DNA of 64,000 nucleotides from Polaromonas sp. YR568. GTDB lineage: Bacteria > Pseudomonadota > Gammaproteobacteria > Burkholderiales > Burkholderiaceae_C. Position 1 is the first letter of the stretch, and each line of letters starts with the position of its first letter. The position numbers were made by a program, and so were the translations under genes. The notes beneath the pieces are model-generated. The model saw nothing but the letters and a program-made list of their open reading frames with translations, did no database searches and was not told where the DNA came from. Where the stretch lies: positions 248,001-312,000 of the forward strand of contig NZ_FPBM01000005.1 in the NCBI RefSeq assembly GCF_900116715.1, written 5' to 3'. Of the stretch, positions 9,601 to 17,250 are shown one piece after another.

Positions 9601-10553
9601 CCTGCAAACAGGCCAACCTTGTCGCCCAGTACCTTGACAGTGCCGCCGGTCTGGCCGGCGCCGTAGCCGGAAGCGTCGAGCGTGCCGCTGACGGCCACGA
9701 TACCGCTCTCCCCGCCTTCGAGCCGTATCACGCCGTTCCTGTTGCTGAGGCTTCTGGCGTGCACCGTGCCGCTGTTGTTCAGCACAGTCGCCAGCGGGTC
9801 GCCGCCGGAGCGGGCCGCGAGCACGACCAGCCCGCCCTCGGCCTGGATGAGTCCGCTGTTGGACACCTGCGCCGCCAGGGCCGCGCCGTCGACCTGCAGA
9901 TTGATCAGCCCGTCGCCATGCATGTCCAGCGTGACGGCATTACCTGCCGCCATGGCCACGGTGCCCAGGCGGGCAGTGATGCTGCCTTCGTTGCTGACCT
10001 GGGGGCCAATCAGCGCGACATATCCGCCGTCGGCGGCGGTCAGCGTGCCCTGGTTGATCACTTCGCCGGTGGCGCCGGGCGCCTTGTTGAAGCGCATGTT
10101 GCCGGCCGCAAAGTCGGCGTTGGAAATATCGAGCGTGCTGGCGACCAGACCGCCGACGTTGACGCTGGAGCCCGGCGCGAACAGCACGCCGGCCGCGTTG
10201 ACCAGGAACACCTGGCCGTTGGCATTGAGCTGGCCGTAGATGCGCGAAGGGTCATTCGATAGCACACGGTTCAGCGCCACGGACGACCGCGAGGGCTGGA
10301 CAAAATTTACTTTCGCCGCAGAGCCGATGTTGAAAGTGTCCCAGTTGGTGGTCAGCTTGTCGCTGGCCTGGTTGACGGTCAGCACATTGGCGGCGCTTGA
10401 GATCGTGCCCGAGCCGGCGACCACCTGGCCGTTGGTCGGCAAAGCGTTGGCCGCCAGCGAGTCGGCGAACGCCCTGCCCGCGGGCAGGGCCAGTACGGCC
10501 ATCATGATCGAGTTCAGGACGGGATGGGGACGGTGGCTTTTCGTGAGACGCAT
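6657..10553 (-). CDS. TpsA1: HMW1/filamentous-haemagglutinin-type secreted exoprotein
   Basis: A 1298-residue two-partner-secretion exoprotein. Signal peptide 1-30 (GRAFA) is followed by the N-terminal TPS domain (about 34-150): A-N-A-L-P-T-N-G-Q-V, N-T-F-N-I-G-S-A-A, and QLNANGQVFLVNAAGVLF, the HMW1-like form of the secretion motif. The remainder is a Gly/Ser/Thr/Asn-rich beta-helix with short repeats. A unit containing SSALALGSGTN recurs near residues 697, 900 and 1049. I count about 19 N-x-S/T sequons. No cysteine is seen near the C-terminus. It follows tpsB1 by 28 bases, with AGAGAG as a possible ribosome site, and its end overlaps the next hydrolase gene. Likely an adhesin or biofilm surface protein. 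Confidence 0.92.
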   Translation of the reverse strand: MRLTKSHRPHPVLNSIMMAVLALPAGRAFADSLAANALPTNGQVVAGSGTISSAANVLTVNQASDKLTTNWDTFNIGSAAKVNFVQPSRSSVALNRVLSNDPSRIYGQLNANGQVFLVNAAGVLFAPGSSVNVGGLVASTLDISNADFAAGNMRFNKAPGATGEVINQGTLTAADGGYVALIGPQVSNEGSITARLGTVAMAAGNAVTLDMHGDGLINLQVDGAALAAQVSNSGLIQAEGGLVVLAARSGGDPLATVLNNSGTVHARSLSNRNGVIRLEGGESGIVAVSGTLDASGYGAGQTGGTVKVLGDKVGLFAGTRIDASGDAGGGTVLVGGNWQGSGSEQRASATFIDADARIKADAVTTGNGGKVVAWSDESTRYYGTISAKGGSTSGNGGNAEVSGVGFLDYSGTADLTAAQGNAGSLLLDPTNITISTGANTATWNGTNTFTGAGASSILNTTTLVNQLGTANVTVSTASAGASLGDITVANAVNYNGATDRTLTLLANRDINVNANITSGTGKLNVVLNSASAGGAAVGSVSLGSGAQIVTNGGNLTIGGGPDPTTGYATGGGVTTIGFRMVGGGSLLSTGAGNIIINARGATGQAFSMGTSANTIQTTSGNITINARNAGATAFGMNSGTNIIQSTGTGNITLSAESTGAALGLTMGSSGVNTIRVADGVLTIDAKSTGSSSALALGSGTNTLQATGTGRLALAGSASGSGNAVSMITGTNLIRTNGGDIAITGNATGTGSAIVLGDGANLAKVEATGAGNITLVANRPVAMNLATLTSGGGNISVSGIGAGATQGISLTGGSNILTSGAGGITLTASNTGGSALLVGSGANLVQASGTGDVTLNVQSSNAGSGSGLSMGSGGTNAIRVADGVLTINAQSAGTSSALALGSGTNTLEATGAGRVVLAGTATGVGNGISLAGGTNQVKSNSGDMSLTGVGTGGGDGITFGSLNNSVLSQSGNINLSGNSTRGVGISMATGTNLVQAGGQGNLTVTAQSANTGSGSGLGMGTGGTNTLRTVNGTLTVNAQSAGTSSALALGSGTNLIESTGSGQLVLAGTALGSANGVSLAAGGVNTLRTVSGDLSATGTAMGSGDGINMASGKNSVLTQTGNITLTGTSAGSGTGIAIRPSTDVATIEARGAGNITFKTDSYDSSPTSTGTGSVRIASAGGVLGIEQLTPGTTIGIGEGAVGKLNWDGSEVAQVASGFSSVRIGNALSGTIEVRPPAFPAPVVLPARSNDGARQQAAIIGSAYAETVEPAGEHDFSSRTLALRDEEPQLLKVEGFDEVR
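7381..8535 (-). repeat. Imperfect internal repeats in tpsA1
   Basis: The tpsA1 passenger contains three related segments, seen on the plus strand as GTTGGTGCC-GAGCCCAG followed by a conserved stretch. They begin at 7395, 7842 and 8451, so spacings are 447 and 609 bases (149 and 203 codons, both in frame). Each encodes T-x-x-A-L-A-L-G-S-G-T-N, then an A/S-T-G-x-G-x-L/V-x-L-A-G strand. Such units are prone to unequal recombination, so repeat number may vary between strains. Confidence 0.75.
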
Positions 10554-10581
10554 GGTGAACTCTCTTTCTCAGGACCTGTAC

Positions 10582-13500
10582 TTAAAACCTGTACTTGAAC
10601 CCCAGCCCGTAGCCGAGGACGTCGGCGCCTACGCCGGGTGAATTGCCGGCGGCAGCGAAGACCGCGCCCGTGCGGAAGTTGTAGCTGGCCGAGCCGTCGT
10701 TGCGGATGCGCGAGAAGGTGCCGTAAAAACTCAGGTTCTTGTTGATGGTGCGGTTGAAGCCGACCGCGACCATGGTTGCGCCCAGCCCGGCCGTCGAGCA
10801 GGAGCGCAAGGTCGGGTCGTTGGAGACCACATCGCAGCTTCCGGCCGATGCGCGGCCCGCGCTGGCGCGCAGCTCCCACGCGCCTATGGTGTGCGTCACG
10901 CCGAAGAGCCTTGCCCGGCGGCGGTAACTTTGCAAGTCAAGCACCGTGTTGCCGGGAATCACGTCGGACTCGGAATAAGAGAGCTTGTCGAGCAGCATGG
11001 AGAAGGTCGTCGAGCCCAGCCGGTAGCTGGCGCCGAAGCTGACGGCCCAGTCGCGCGACGAGGTGCCCTGCGTGACTGCCGTACCGGCCGACCCGACACC
11101 GCGGTTGTTGCGGCCCAGGCTGGCGATGCCGAAGTACTGGTTGTGCTGCTCATAGGCCACGCCCAGCGTGAGCGGGCCGTTCGCGTAGGTGCCGCTCAGG
11201 CCCCAGATGGAGCCGCTGCCCAGGTCGGCCGCGGCCCGCCGCCCGTTGTCGGAATAGGCGATGCGGCCCGACAGGCCGTTCCACTCCGGCGTGGCGTACT
11301 GCCATACGCCGGGCTGCCGGCGTATGAAGGCGGCGTCATCGTTGTTCGAATCCGCGGCGCTGGTGACGGGCCCCTCGGAGGTGGACGAACCCACGGCCAG
11401 GCCGGGTGAGCCGATGATGCCGCCGGCGCCGCCTATGCCGTAGTCGTTGAACGCATCGAACTTGGCCGTCATGTCGCGAAACGGCATGGTCCACTGGCCG
11501 TAGCGCACCGCACCCCATTCGGCGCTGCGCAGGCCGACGCCGGCATCCTGCAGGCTGGTGGCCGCGTTGGATTCCGGCCGCGAGGTATTCCCTCCGTCTT
11601 TGGGAACGTATTTGTAGGCCACTGCGGCTTCGACCTGCCAGAAGGCCTCCAGCCCGCCGCCCAGGCCCAGCGCGCCGCGCACGCCTATTGAAGAAGACGG
11701 GTCGCTGTAACGCATATAGGGCGGCAACTGCCTGCCGGTCGGCGTGGCCGACTGCGTGGCGCCGCGCGGGCCGGCATCGGTGGCGCCGTCGCGGCTGACG
11801 CGTTCGAACTCCAGGCCAAAGCCGCCGAAGATCTCGAACTTGTCCTGGCTGAGTTCCGGGTCGTCAGAGGCTGAAGATGACAGTCCCGCAAACGCCTGCG
11901 GCGCCCCGCTGACCTGCACCCACAAGGTCGGGCTGCGCGAGGGCTCGACGCTGCTGACCCCGCCCGACGGCCTGAAAGCGACGCCCAGGCTGACAGTGAG
12001 AGCCTTGGGACGGGTAAGGATCAGGCCCAGGCCGGCGCCTTGCAGGCTTCTGTGGTTGCTCACCTGTGCGGGGTCCCAGGGGTTCTTGTCGATGCGGACA
12101 CGGCCCGCGTCGTAGAACACAAAACCTTCCACGCCGAAGCCGCCCACGCGGCCCAGCGAGCGCCGCAGTTCCAGCCTGGACAGCCAGCCCTCGTCGCCCG
12201 CGCCTTCGCCTTGCGGATAAGCCCGCACGCCGTTGATACCGCCCAGGAAAAATTCTTCGGAAGAATCCAGATTCTTGGAGGCGCGCTGGCCCGAGAACGA
12301 GGCATAGAGCGTGAAGCCGCCGGGCAAGGCCTGCAGGCGTGACAGTGACCAGTTCAGTTTCTCAAAGCTGCCCGCCGTGCGGGCCGAGCGGTCGTCAAAG
12401 GCGGCGTCGGAGAGGGTGTCCCGGCTCAGGTTGCCGTGCGTCAGGCCCAGCGAATACTGCGTGAGCGCCGAACTGCCCGCCAGCGCGTCGCGCCAATCGC
12501 CATAAAGATCGAAGCGGCCCGATGAGCTGGATTTTTTGACGTCCAGGCCGGCCTGGTTCACGCGGTCGATGTAGTGCTTGTGCTCCAGCGTCAGCTGGCC
12601 GGTGAGGTTGGATTTCCTGCTGCGGATCAAGGGATAGGCCAGGAAGGCGCTGGCGCTCTCGCCCTCGCCGCTGGCTTCGAGCGGCGCGAAGTCGCGGCCT
12701 ATCTTGTACAGCAGGTGGGTATAGCTGAGGCCCCCACGCAGGCCGGAGCCGCCTATAGGCGCCGACACGCCCAGCGTCTGGGCGGTGAGGCCTTCAAAGC
12801 TGGTGAGGCCGCGCGCTGTCCATGATTCACCGAACCCCAGCCAGTCGTTGGCCGACAGCTCCAGCGTCAGCCGGTTGCGGCCGGTGTAGCTGTTGCCCTG
12901 GTTGTCAAAACCGAAGCGCGCCTGCGCCAGCGGGCTTTCGCTGACCCGCACCACCAGGTCTGCCGTGCCCGGCTGCGCGCCGGCGCGCAGCACGGACCGC
13001 ACGTTGATACCGGGGAGGTCGGTCAGCAACAGCAGCGAACGCTCGATCTCGGCCTCGCGAATCACGGCGCCGGGCGTCAGGTCGCTGATGAAACGCTGGA
13101 TCAGGTCCGGGTCCAGGCGAACATTTTTGGCCGGCTCGACGGTGACGGTGCCCAGGCGCCCTTCGCGGATCTCGAGCTTGACTGTGCCGCCGGCAATGTC
13201 TTGCGCCGGCAGGTTGGCGCGCGCCACCAGATAGCCCCGCGAGCGGTAAAAGCGGGTGATGCGCGCAGCGGCATCGGCCAGCGCGTCAAAGCCGATCTCG
13301 CGGCCGGTGAAGTCGCCCAACTCTGCGGCCAGGGTCTGCGCGTCGATGGAGTCGTTGCCGCTGAATTCAAACTGCCTGACCGTGATCCGCACACCGGAGT
13401 CCGCAACCGGCGGGGTTCTCTCGTCGGCGGGCCGCTCGATCACGGCAGGCGTTTCCGACGGCGCCGGATTGCTCATGCCGGGTGTGCGCTCGCGTATCGA

Positions 13501-13668
13501 TTCCAGCATGCGGCCGGCATCAGGCGCCTGTGCGAACGCACCATAACCTGAAAGGGCCAGCAAACTGCCGATCACGGTGGGTTTGAATGGAAGGCTTTTG
13601 GATCTGTTCACTTTGATTGCTTGCATCTGTTTTTCTGAACGGCTGGCGGCCACATCCGCGCCATGCAT
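10582..13668 (-). CDS. TpsB1-porin fusion: two-partner-secretion transporter followed by a general-porin domain
   Basis: A 1028-residue outer-membrane protein from the ATG at 13668 (GGGGAG 9 bases upstream). In-frame ATGs at 13626 (a tidier signal peptide) and 13704 are alternatives. Order: signal ending A-F-A-Q-A, proline-rich linker, two POTRA repeats (about 93-171 and 175-243), and an FhaC/ShlB-type barrel to about residue 594. The lid-loop motif is VRAYPQGEGAGDEG (481-494), VRAY where VRGY is usual. After a short linker comes a second barrel-like region (about 611-1028) with general-porin features: S-S-I-G-V-R-G-A-L-G-L-G-G-G-L-E-A, paired aromatic strands and the terminal FKYRF. Family TpsB proteins stop at about 550-600 residues. 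A Cys pair (945, 957) is conserved in the paralogue. It should export TpsA1; the porin part has no known role here. Confidence 0.9.
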   Translation of the reverse strand: MHGADVAASRSEKQMQAIKVNRSKSLPFKPTVIGSLLALSGYGAFAQAPDAGRMLESIRERTPGMSNPAPSETPAVIERPADERTPPVADSGVRITVRQFEFSGNDSIDAQTLAAELGDFTGREIGFDALADAAARITRFYRSRGYLVARANLPAQDIAGGTVKLEIREGRLGTVTVEPAKNVRLDPDLIQRFISDLTPGAVIREAEIERSLLLLTDLPGINVRSVLRAGAQPGTADLVVRVSESPLAQARFGFDNQGNSYTGRNRLTLELSANDWLGFGESWTARGLTSFEGLTAQTLGVSAPIGGSGLRGGLSYTHLLYKIGRDFAPLEASGEGESASAFLAYPLIRSRKSNLTGQLTLEHKHYIDRVNQAGLDVKKSSSSGRFDLYGDWRDALAGSSALTQYSLGLTHGNLSRDTLSDAAFDDRSARTAGSFEKLNWSLSRLQALPGGFTLYASFSGQRASKNLDSSEEFFLGGINGVRAYPQGEGAGDEGWLSRLELRRSLGRVGGFGVEGFVFYDAGRVRIDKNPWDPAQVSNHRSLQGAGLGLILTRPKALTVSLGVAFRPSGGVSSVEPSRSPTLWVQVSGAPQAFAGLSSSASDDPELSQDKFEIFGGFGLEFERVSRDGATDAGPRGATQSATPTGRQLPPYMRYSDPSSSIGVRGALGLGGGLEAFWQVEAAVAYKYVPKDGGNTSRPESNAATSLQDAGVGLRSAEWGAVRYGQWTMPFRDMTAKFDAFNDYGIGGAGGIIGSPGLAVGSSTSEGPVTSAADSNNDDAAFIRRQPGVWQYATPEWNGLSGRIAYSDNGRRAAADLGSGSIWGLSGTYANGPLTLGVAYEQHNQYFGIASLGRNNRGVGSAGTAVTQGTSSRDWAVSFGASYRLGSTTFSMLLDKLSYSESDVIPGNTVLDLQSYRRRARLFGVTHTIGAWELRASAGRASAGSCDVVSNDPTLRSCSTAGLGATMVAVGFNRTINKNLSFYGTFSRIRNDGSASYNFRTGAVFAAAGNSPGVGADVLGYGLGFKYRF

Positions 13669-13743
13669 GAAGGCCTGCTCCCCTGTCAGGTATTGGACTG
13701 GCAATCATCCGAAATCACCAGTTCGAAATACCCGCCCATATCC

Positions 13744-13758
13744 ATAACCTCAGGTTAT
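13744..13758. promoter_or_regulatory. Palindromic operator candidate ATAACCTCAGGTTAT upstream of tpsB1
   Basis: Perfect palindrome with 7-base arms around a central C (ATAACCT-C-AGGTTAT). It lies 76 bases before the 13668 start of tpsB1. The same site, one base different and with the same preceding CC, occurs at 15107-15121 upstream of the neighbouring hydrolase. The ATAA-N7-TTAT layout fits LysR-type boxes (T-N11-A). The cognate regulator is unknown; two LysR genes lie 2.4-4.4 kb away. Confidence 0.5.
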
Positions 13759-13816
13759 TTATCTGTGCAAAAAGGAGTGATACACGGTGGGGAAGCGCCG
13801 TCGCCCAGCACAGTGC

Positions 13817-13866
13817 AATCTGCGAAATCTGCGGATAAAAAGATCCATCCACAGATTTCGCAGATT
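13817..13866. repeat. Intergenic inverted repeat with 19-base arms
   Basis: Left arm AATCTGCGAAATCTGCGGA (13817-13835) and right arm TCCACAGATTTCGCAGATT (13848-13866) pair at 18 of 19 positions around a 12-base loop. It lies in the roughly 390-base gene-free stretch between tpsB1 (start 13668) and the hydrolase (stop 14059). That stretch also holds an operator-like palindrome and repeat copy 2, and no plausible gene. The hairpin may serve as a terminator or be a small dispersed element. Confidence 0.7.
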
Positions 13867-13892
13867 TACGCGGATTGAAGAGAAGATGTATC

Positions 13893-14030
13893 GCGCCTTC
13901 GCCCGCTGGGAGAAGGCGGGGACGGGCGGAAATGAGCGGGGATGCGGGCTGGCGGCGCTTGAGTTTCGCCTTGCGTGTTTGAGGCCGCCGGCCCTCACCC
14001 TAACCCTCTCCCAGGGGGAGAGGGAATAAG
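13893..14030. repeat. Dispersed REP-like intergenic repeat, copy 2
   Basis: Same architecture as the element at 2074-2190. It has GCGCCTTC-GCCC-GCT-GGGAGAAGG-CGGGG, then a G-rich linker ending TTTGAGGCCGCC, then CTCACCCTAACCCTCTCCC-AGG-GGGAGAGGGAATA. The second hairpin is identical between the copies, while the first has drifted. The copy sits directly 3' of the hydrolase gene and upstream of tpsB1, so it may separate their transcripts. Confidence 0.75.
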
Positions 14031-14058
14031 AAAGAGAAGGACGACTGCGCGGCCCGTG

Positions 14059-14955
14059 TCAGCGCGCGAGAAACTTGCCGAAGAAGGCTTGCGCGCGTTG
14101 CTTGCTATCCTCGGCGGCCAGCTTGTTGGCCTCCACCGACTCGCGCTTTTTAGTGGGCGTGTCGTAGGAATGCTCGACACCGGGGTACAGCACGAATTGC
14201 CAGTCGCTGCCGTTGCGCTCGGCAATTTCGGACAGCCGCGCGCAGCGCTCCGGGTTGACCTCCTCGTCGTCCGTGCCTATCAGCACCAGCATGGGCGCAT
14301 AGCTGCGGTAGGTCTGCGTGTACCTGCGCATGACCTGCGCGCAGGCCGGGTACATGCTCAGGAATGCGCGAAAGCCGGTGGTTTCGGTAGGAGCCTCTAT
14401 GCCCGGCGCCACGATGGAGGCCGCCGACAAAGCCGTGCTGCCGCCGTTGGACCACCCCTGCAGAAACACCTGGTCCTTGATGACATCGGGGCGGTTGCGA
14501 AGGAATTTCAGCGCGGCATATGCGTCCAGCGGACGTATGGTGATTTCGTTCACGCTGGCCGGCCGGCTGCCGTCGTTGGTGCCTGCCTCGAAGCCACGCG
14601 CATAGCCCCGGGGCCCGAAAGAGTCGACCAGCAGGCCGACATAACCACGCTCGGCCCAGAACTTGCCCCACATGACATGGCGTGACGACAGGGAGTCGCC
14701 GTCGAAAGTCTGCTTCAGGGTCGAGTACAAGCCGCCCCGGCCGTGCAACATCACCACTGCCGGATGCGGCCCCGGGGTGGACGGCAAGTACATATAGGCC
14801 ACCAGCTCGGTCTTGCCGTCCCCACTGGTGAAGTTCACGGCCTGGGCCTTCTGCGCCCATGCCGCCGGCCCCGCCAGCAGCGCCAACACACACAGGGCCA
14901 AGGCCGCCACAGGCATCAGGGTACGGCCAACAACAGGAAGGACAGCGGTGTGCAT
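14059..14955 (-). CDS. Exported alpha/beta hydrolase, dienelactone-hydrolase family
   Basis: A 298-residue hydrolase from the ATG at 14955, chosen because it gives a signal peptide (M-P-V-A-A-L-A-L-C..., GPAAWA, cleavage near 34). The longer frame to 15108 encodes an unlikely N-terminus. Catalytic triad candidates are S169 in GWSNGG, the Asp in L-I-G-T-D-D-E-E, and the His in GVEHSYD. HGRGGLY forms the oxyanion loop. The fold and motifs match the exported hydrolase at 5783-6670, although they are not close copies. It lies upstream of tpsB1 in the same direction, separated by repeats. Substrate is unknown. Confidence 0.85.
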   Translation of the reverse strand: MHTAVLPVVGRTLMPVAALALCVLALLAGPAAWAQKAQAVNFTSGDGKTELVAYMYLPSTPGPHPAVVMLHGRGGLYSTLKQTFDGDSLSSRHVMWGKFWAERGYVGLLVDSFGPRGYARGFEAGTNDGSRPASVNEITIRPLDAYAALKFLRNRPDVIKDQVFLQGWSNGGSTALSAASIVAPGIEAPTETTGFRAFLSMYPACAQVMRRYTQTYRSYAPMLVLIGTDDEEVNPERCARLSEIAERNGSDWQFVLYPGVEHSYDTPTKKRESVEANKLAAEDSKQRAQAFFGKFLAR

Positions 14956-15106
14956 GCGTCTGCTTTCAAGAATCTGGAGGCGAAAAAAAGAGGGGCGACA
15001 GGAATGCCGCCGGACTTGTTCTGGATCATGTCCGCCAGAACACGGATGCGTCAAGCCTTGCCGGCGCCATGTGGGCCGTTGGCGCCCCGGCGCGCCAGAG
15101 GAGGCC

Positions 15107-15121
15107 ATAACTTCAGGTTAT
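15107..15121. promoter_or_regulatory. Palindromic operator candidate ATAACTTCAGGTTAT
   Basis: Near-perfect copy (one changed base) of the palindrome at 13744-13758, including the two bases before it (CCATAAC-Y-TCAGGTTAT). It lies in the 263-base divergent region between the exported hydrolase (start 14955) and the ornithine-cyclodeaminase-family gene (start 15219), so it could control both. Nothing else recognisable was seen in that spacer. Confidence 0.5.
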
Positions 15122-15218
15122 CGGGCTCGCATTTATTTGATAGGGGCACAGCAACGGCGGAACTTAGGATGGCCGTCAGCCGGTTGGCACTGAACCATCA
15201 CTTAGCTTGAAAGACCTC

Positions 15219-16169
15219 ATGATCCACACCTACACAGATGACGACGTTGGCGATGCCGTCGGATGGCGCGATGTTTTGCGTGATCTTCCGCAAGCCTTTG
15301 AATCCTTGCGCACCGGGGACGCCTCCATACAGGCGCGCCAGCGCATCGACTGCGGGAACTGGAAACTCAGCGGCATGGGTGCGCTGTGGGAAAGCCGCGC
15401 GGCGGCTGCGTACAAAACCTATACCAGCCTCAATGGCCAGTTCAATTTTCTGGTCAACCTGTTCGACCTGAACGACCAGTCGCACCATGTGATGCCGGCA
15501 GCGGAAATCACGCGCGCCAGAACCGCGGCGATGACGGCCTGGGTCGCCCCAAAGATCGCCGTGCCCGGCGCAAAAAAAATGGCGCTGTTCGGCCTGGGCA
15601 TTCAGGGGCGCACCCATCTTGAGGCCCTGCAGGAAACCATGGGTTTTTCCGAGATCGCGGTGGTAGATACCGCTGACGTCTCACAGGCCTGCGATGCATT
15701 TTCCAAACGCTACAAGACGCAGGTTCATCAAGTGACGCCCCAGGAAGCCGTGACGGGTGCGGACCTTATCGTCACCGTCACGCGCTCCAAGCAGGCGCTG
15801 TTTGACGGCGCGTGGCTCAAGCGCGGCGCGAGTATTTGCGCCGTGGGCACCAGCCTGCCGACCGGCACGGAGATCGACCAGGTCAGCCGGGCGCGCAGCG
15901 ACCGCGTCATCGTTGAATGGAAACCGCAAAGCCTGGTAGAGGCCGGTGAAATCGTGATCGGGCTGGGCGACAAGAGCCTGGATGCGTCGCAGATCAGGGA
16001 CTTGCCGGAACTGCTGGCCAATGACGAGCCGTGGCGGCGTTCGCCGGAAGAGATCATTCTCTTCAAGGCCGTGGGTGTGGGCCTGAGCGACCTGGTGGCT
16101 GCACGGCTGGTGGTCAATCGCCTGCGCGGGCGCGTCGTGGTGCAGGCCAGCACTTCAAGCCAGTATTGA
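15219..16169 (+). CDS. Ornithine cyclodeaminase / mu-crystallin family protein
   Basis: A 316-residue protein from the ATG at 15219 (GAAAG a few bases upstream); an in-frame TTG at 15207 is the alternative. The Rossmann motif GLGIQGRTH at 125-133 binds NAD(P), and the preceding region R-A-R-T-A-A-M-T-A matches the family. Members include ornithine cyclodeaminase, alanine dehydrogenase and ketimine or imine reductases, so the substrate is open. It is convergent with a LysR gene 21 bases away and divergent from an exported hydrolase across a shared palindrome. It is cytoplasmic, unlike most of the surrounding block. Confidence 0.85.
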   Translation: MIHTYTDDDVGDAVGWRDVLRDLPQAFESLRTGDASIQARQRIDCGNWKLSGMGALWESRAAAAYKTYTSLNGQFNFLVNLFDLNDQSHHVMPAAEITRARTAAMTAWVAPKIAVPGAKKMALFGLGIQGRTHLEALQETMGFSEIAVVDTADVSQACDAFSKRYKTQVHQVTPQEAVTGADLIVTVTRSKQALFDGAWLKRGASICAVGTSLPTGTEIDQVSRARSDRVIVEWKPQSLVEAGEIVIGLGDKSLDASQIRDLPELLANDEPWRRSPEEIILFKAVGVGLSDLVAARLVVNRLRGRVVVQASTSSQY

Positions 16170-16190
16170 CGTACTTGGCCTTTCAGAGGT

Positions 16191-17102
16191 TCAGGCGCGC
16201 GGTTGCCAGGTCGCGTCCTGCACCTTCTTGAGTTCGTCACCCACGCAGGTAGTGAGCGCACGCATGATGTCGGTGACGGCCGCAGCCTTGAGGTACATGG
16301 CGCAGACGGGAAACTCGGCACGCGGCTCCAGCGGCAGGACCTTGAGCTTGTCGGAGAAGAAGTTGGCGCTGGCCGAATCGACGATCGCCACACCTTGGTC
16401 CAGCTCGGCCAGCCGCACCGCCATCTGGTAAGTGCGCACCGCTGTCTTGCCTTGCTGCCAGCCAAAACGGTTGGCATAGCGCGAGTAAATGCGCCCGAGC
16501 GGATCCTTGCCTGAGAGCTCGATCAGCTCCATGGTGGCCAGCGCTTCCGCGGAGATGGATTTGTTGCGGGCGTATTTTCCGAACCTGGACGGCAGGCACG
16601 CCGCCACCAATTGGAGATGCCCGATTTCGACGCTGTCCAGCGAAGGGTGCAGCGGCGGATCAAAGGCAATAGCCATGTCCACCTCATGCATGAGCAGCTT
16701 TTGCATCATGTCTTCGGTGTGCCCGGTATTGAGCTCGCTGCGCATTTTGGGAAACAGCTTGCGGGCTGCCAGCAGCGCGGAAGGCAACACGCTGTTGGCC
16801 AGTGATGCCACCGCGGCCACCCGCACCGCCTTGTCGGCGCCCGCCTTGAGGTTGCGGGCCAGTTCGCGCACTGCGTCCAGGCCGCCGGTGGCTTGTTCCA
16901 CCACGGGGGCCAGCGCGTGTGTTTCCTTGGTGGCCACCAGCCGTTTGCCCTCGCGGTTAAAGAGGGCAAAGCCGACTGTTGCCTCCGCATGCTGCAGGGC
17001 CTTGGTGACGGCGGGCTGAGAGACATGCAACAGGCGCGCAGCGCCGCTGATGGTGCCCGTGCGCAGGATGGCTTGCAGGACTTCGATATGGCGGGTTCTC
17101 AT
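16191..17102 (-). CDS. LysR-family transcriptional regulator
   Basis: A 303-residue LTTR. The ATG at 17102 starts directly with M-R-T-R-H-I-E-V-L-Q-A-I; the longer frame to 17162 adds 20 atypical residues. The winged HTH at about 1-62 includes T-I-S-G-A-A-R-L-L-H-V-S-Q-P-A-V-T, followed by a periplasmic-binding-like effector domain. Being next to the ornithine-cyclodeaminase-family gene, with a typical NocR/OccR-like layout, suggests it senses an amino acid or its derivative. It is also a candidate for the ATAACYTCAGGTTAT palindromes, although that is inference. Confidence 0.88.
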   Translation of the reverse strand: MRTRHIEVLQAILRTGTISGAARLLHVSQPAVTKALQHAEATVGFALFNREGKRLVATKETHALAPVVEQATGGLDAVRELARNLKAGADKAVRVAAVASLANSVLPSALLAARKLFPKMRSELNTGHTEDMMQKLLMHEVDMAIAFDPPLHPSLDSVEIGHLQLVAACLPSRFGKYARNKSISAEALATMELIELSGKDPLGRIYSRYANRFGWQQGKTAVRTYQMAVRLAELDQGVAIVDSASANFFSDKLKVLPLEPRAEFPVCAMYLKAAAVTDIMRALTTCVGDELKKVQDATWQPRA

Positions 17103-17250
17103 GGGGCGATGCTGCGAGTCAAGCGTCCGGGTTAGTGAAAAACTCAAGAGCGCCCGAAACAAGTGAAGGCCATAGCGCTCAAGTCATTTTGCACTGAAAC
17201 CCGCCTGCGGCGAAGGCATTTTCACGTGCATGCCCGCGATGAAAATCGCC

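Noticed and set aside
7084..10262. Long plus-strand open frames (up to 590 codons) opposite tpsA1
   Set aside because: They mirror the low-complexity, GC-rich repeat coding of tpsA1, have no ribosome sites, and translate to Pro/Val/Ala or Gly/Val/Ala-rich nonsense. Codon-bias shadow.
10582..13668. Possibility that the TpsB-porin fusion is a readthrough or assembly artefact
   Set aside because: There is no stop or frameshift at the junction, and an independent paralogue at 27052-30078 has the same arrangement.
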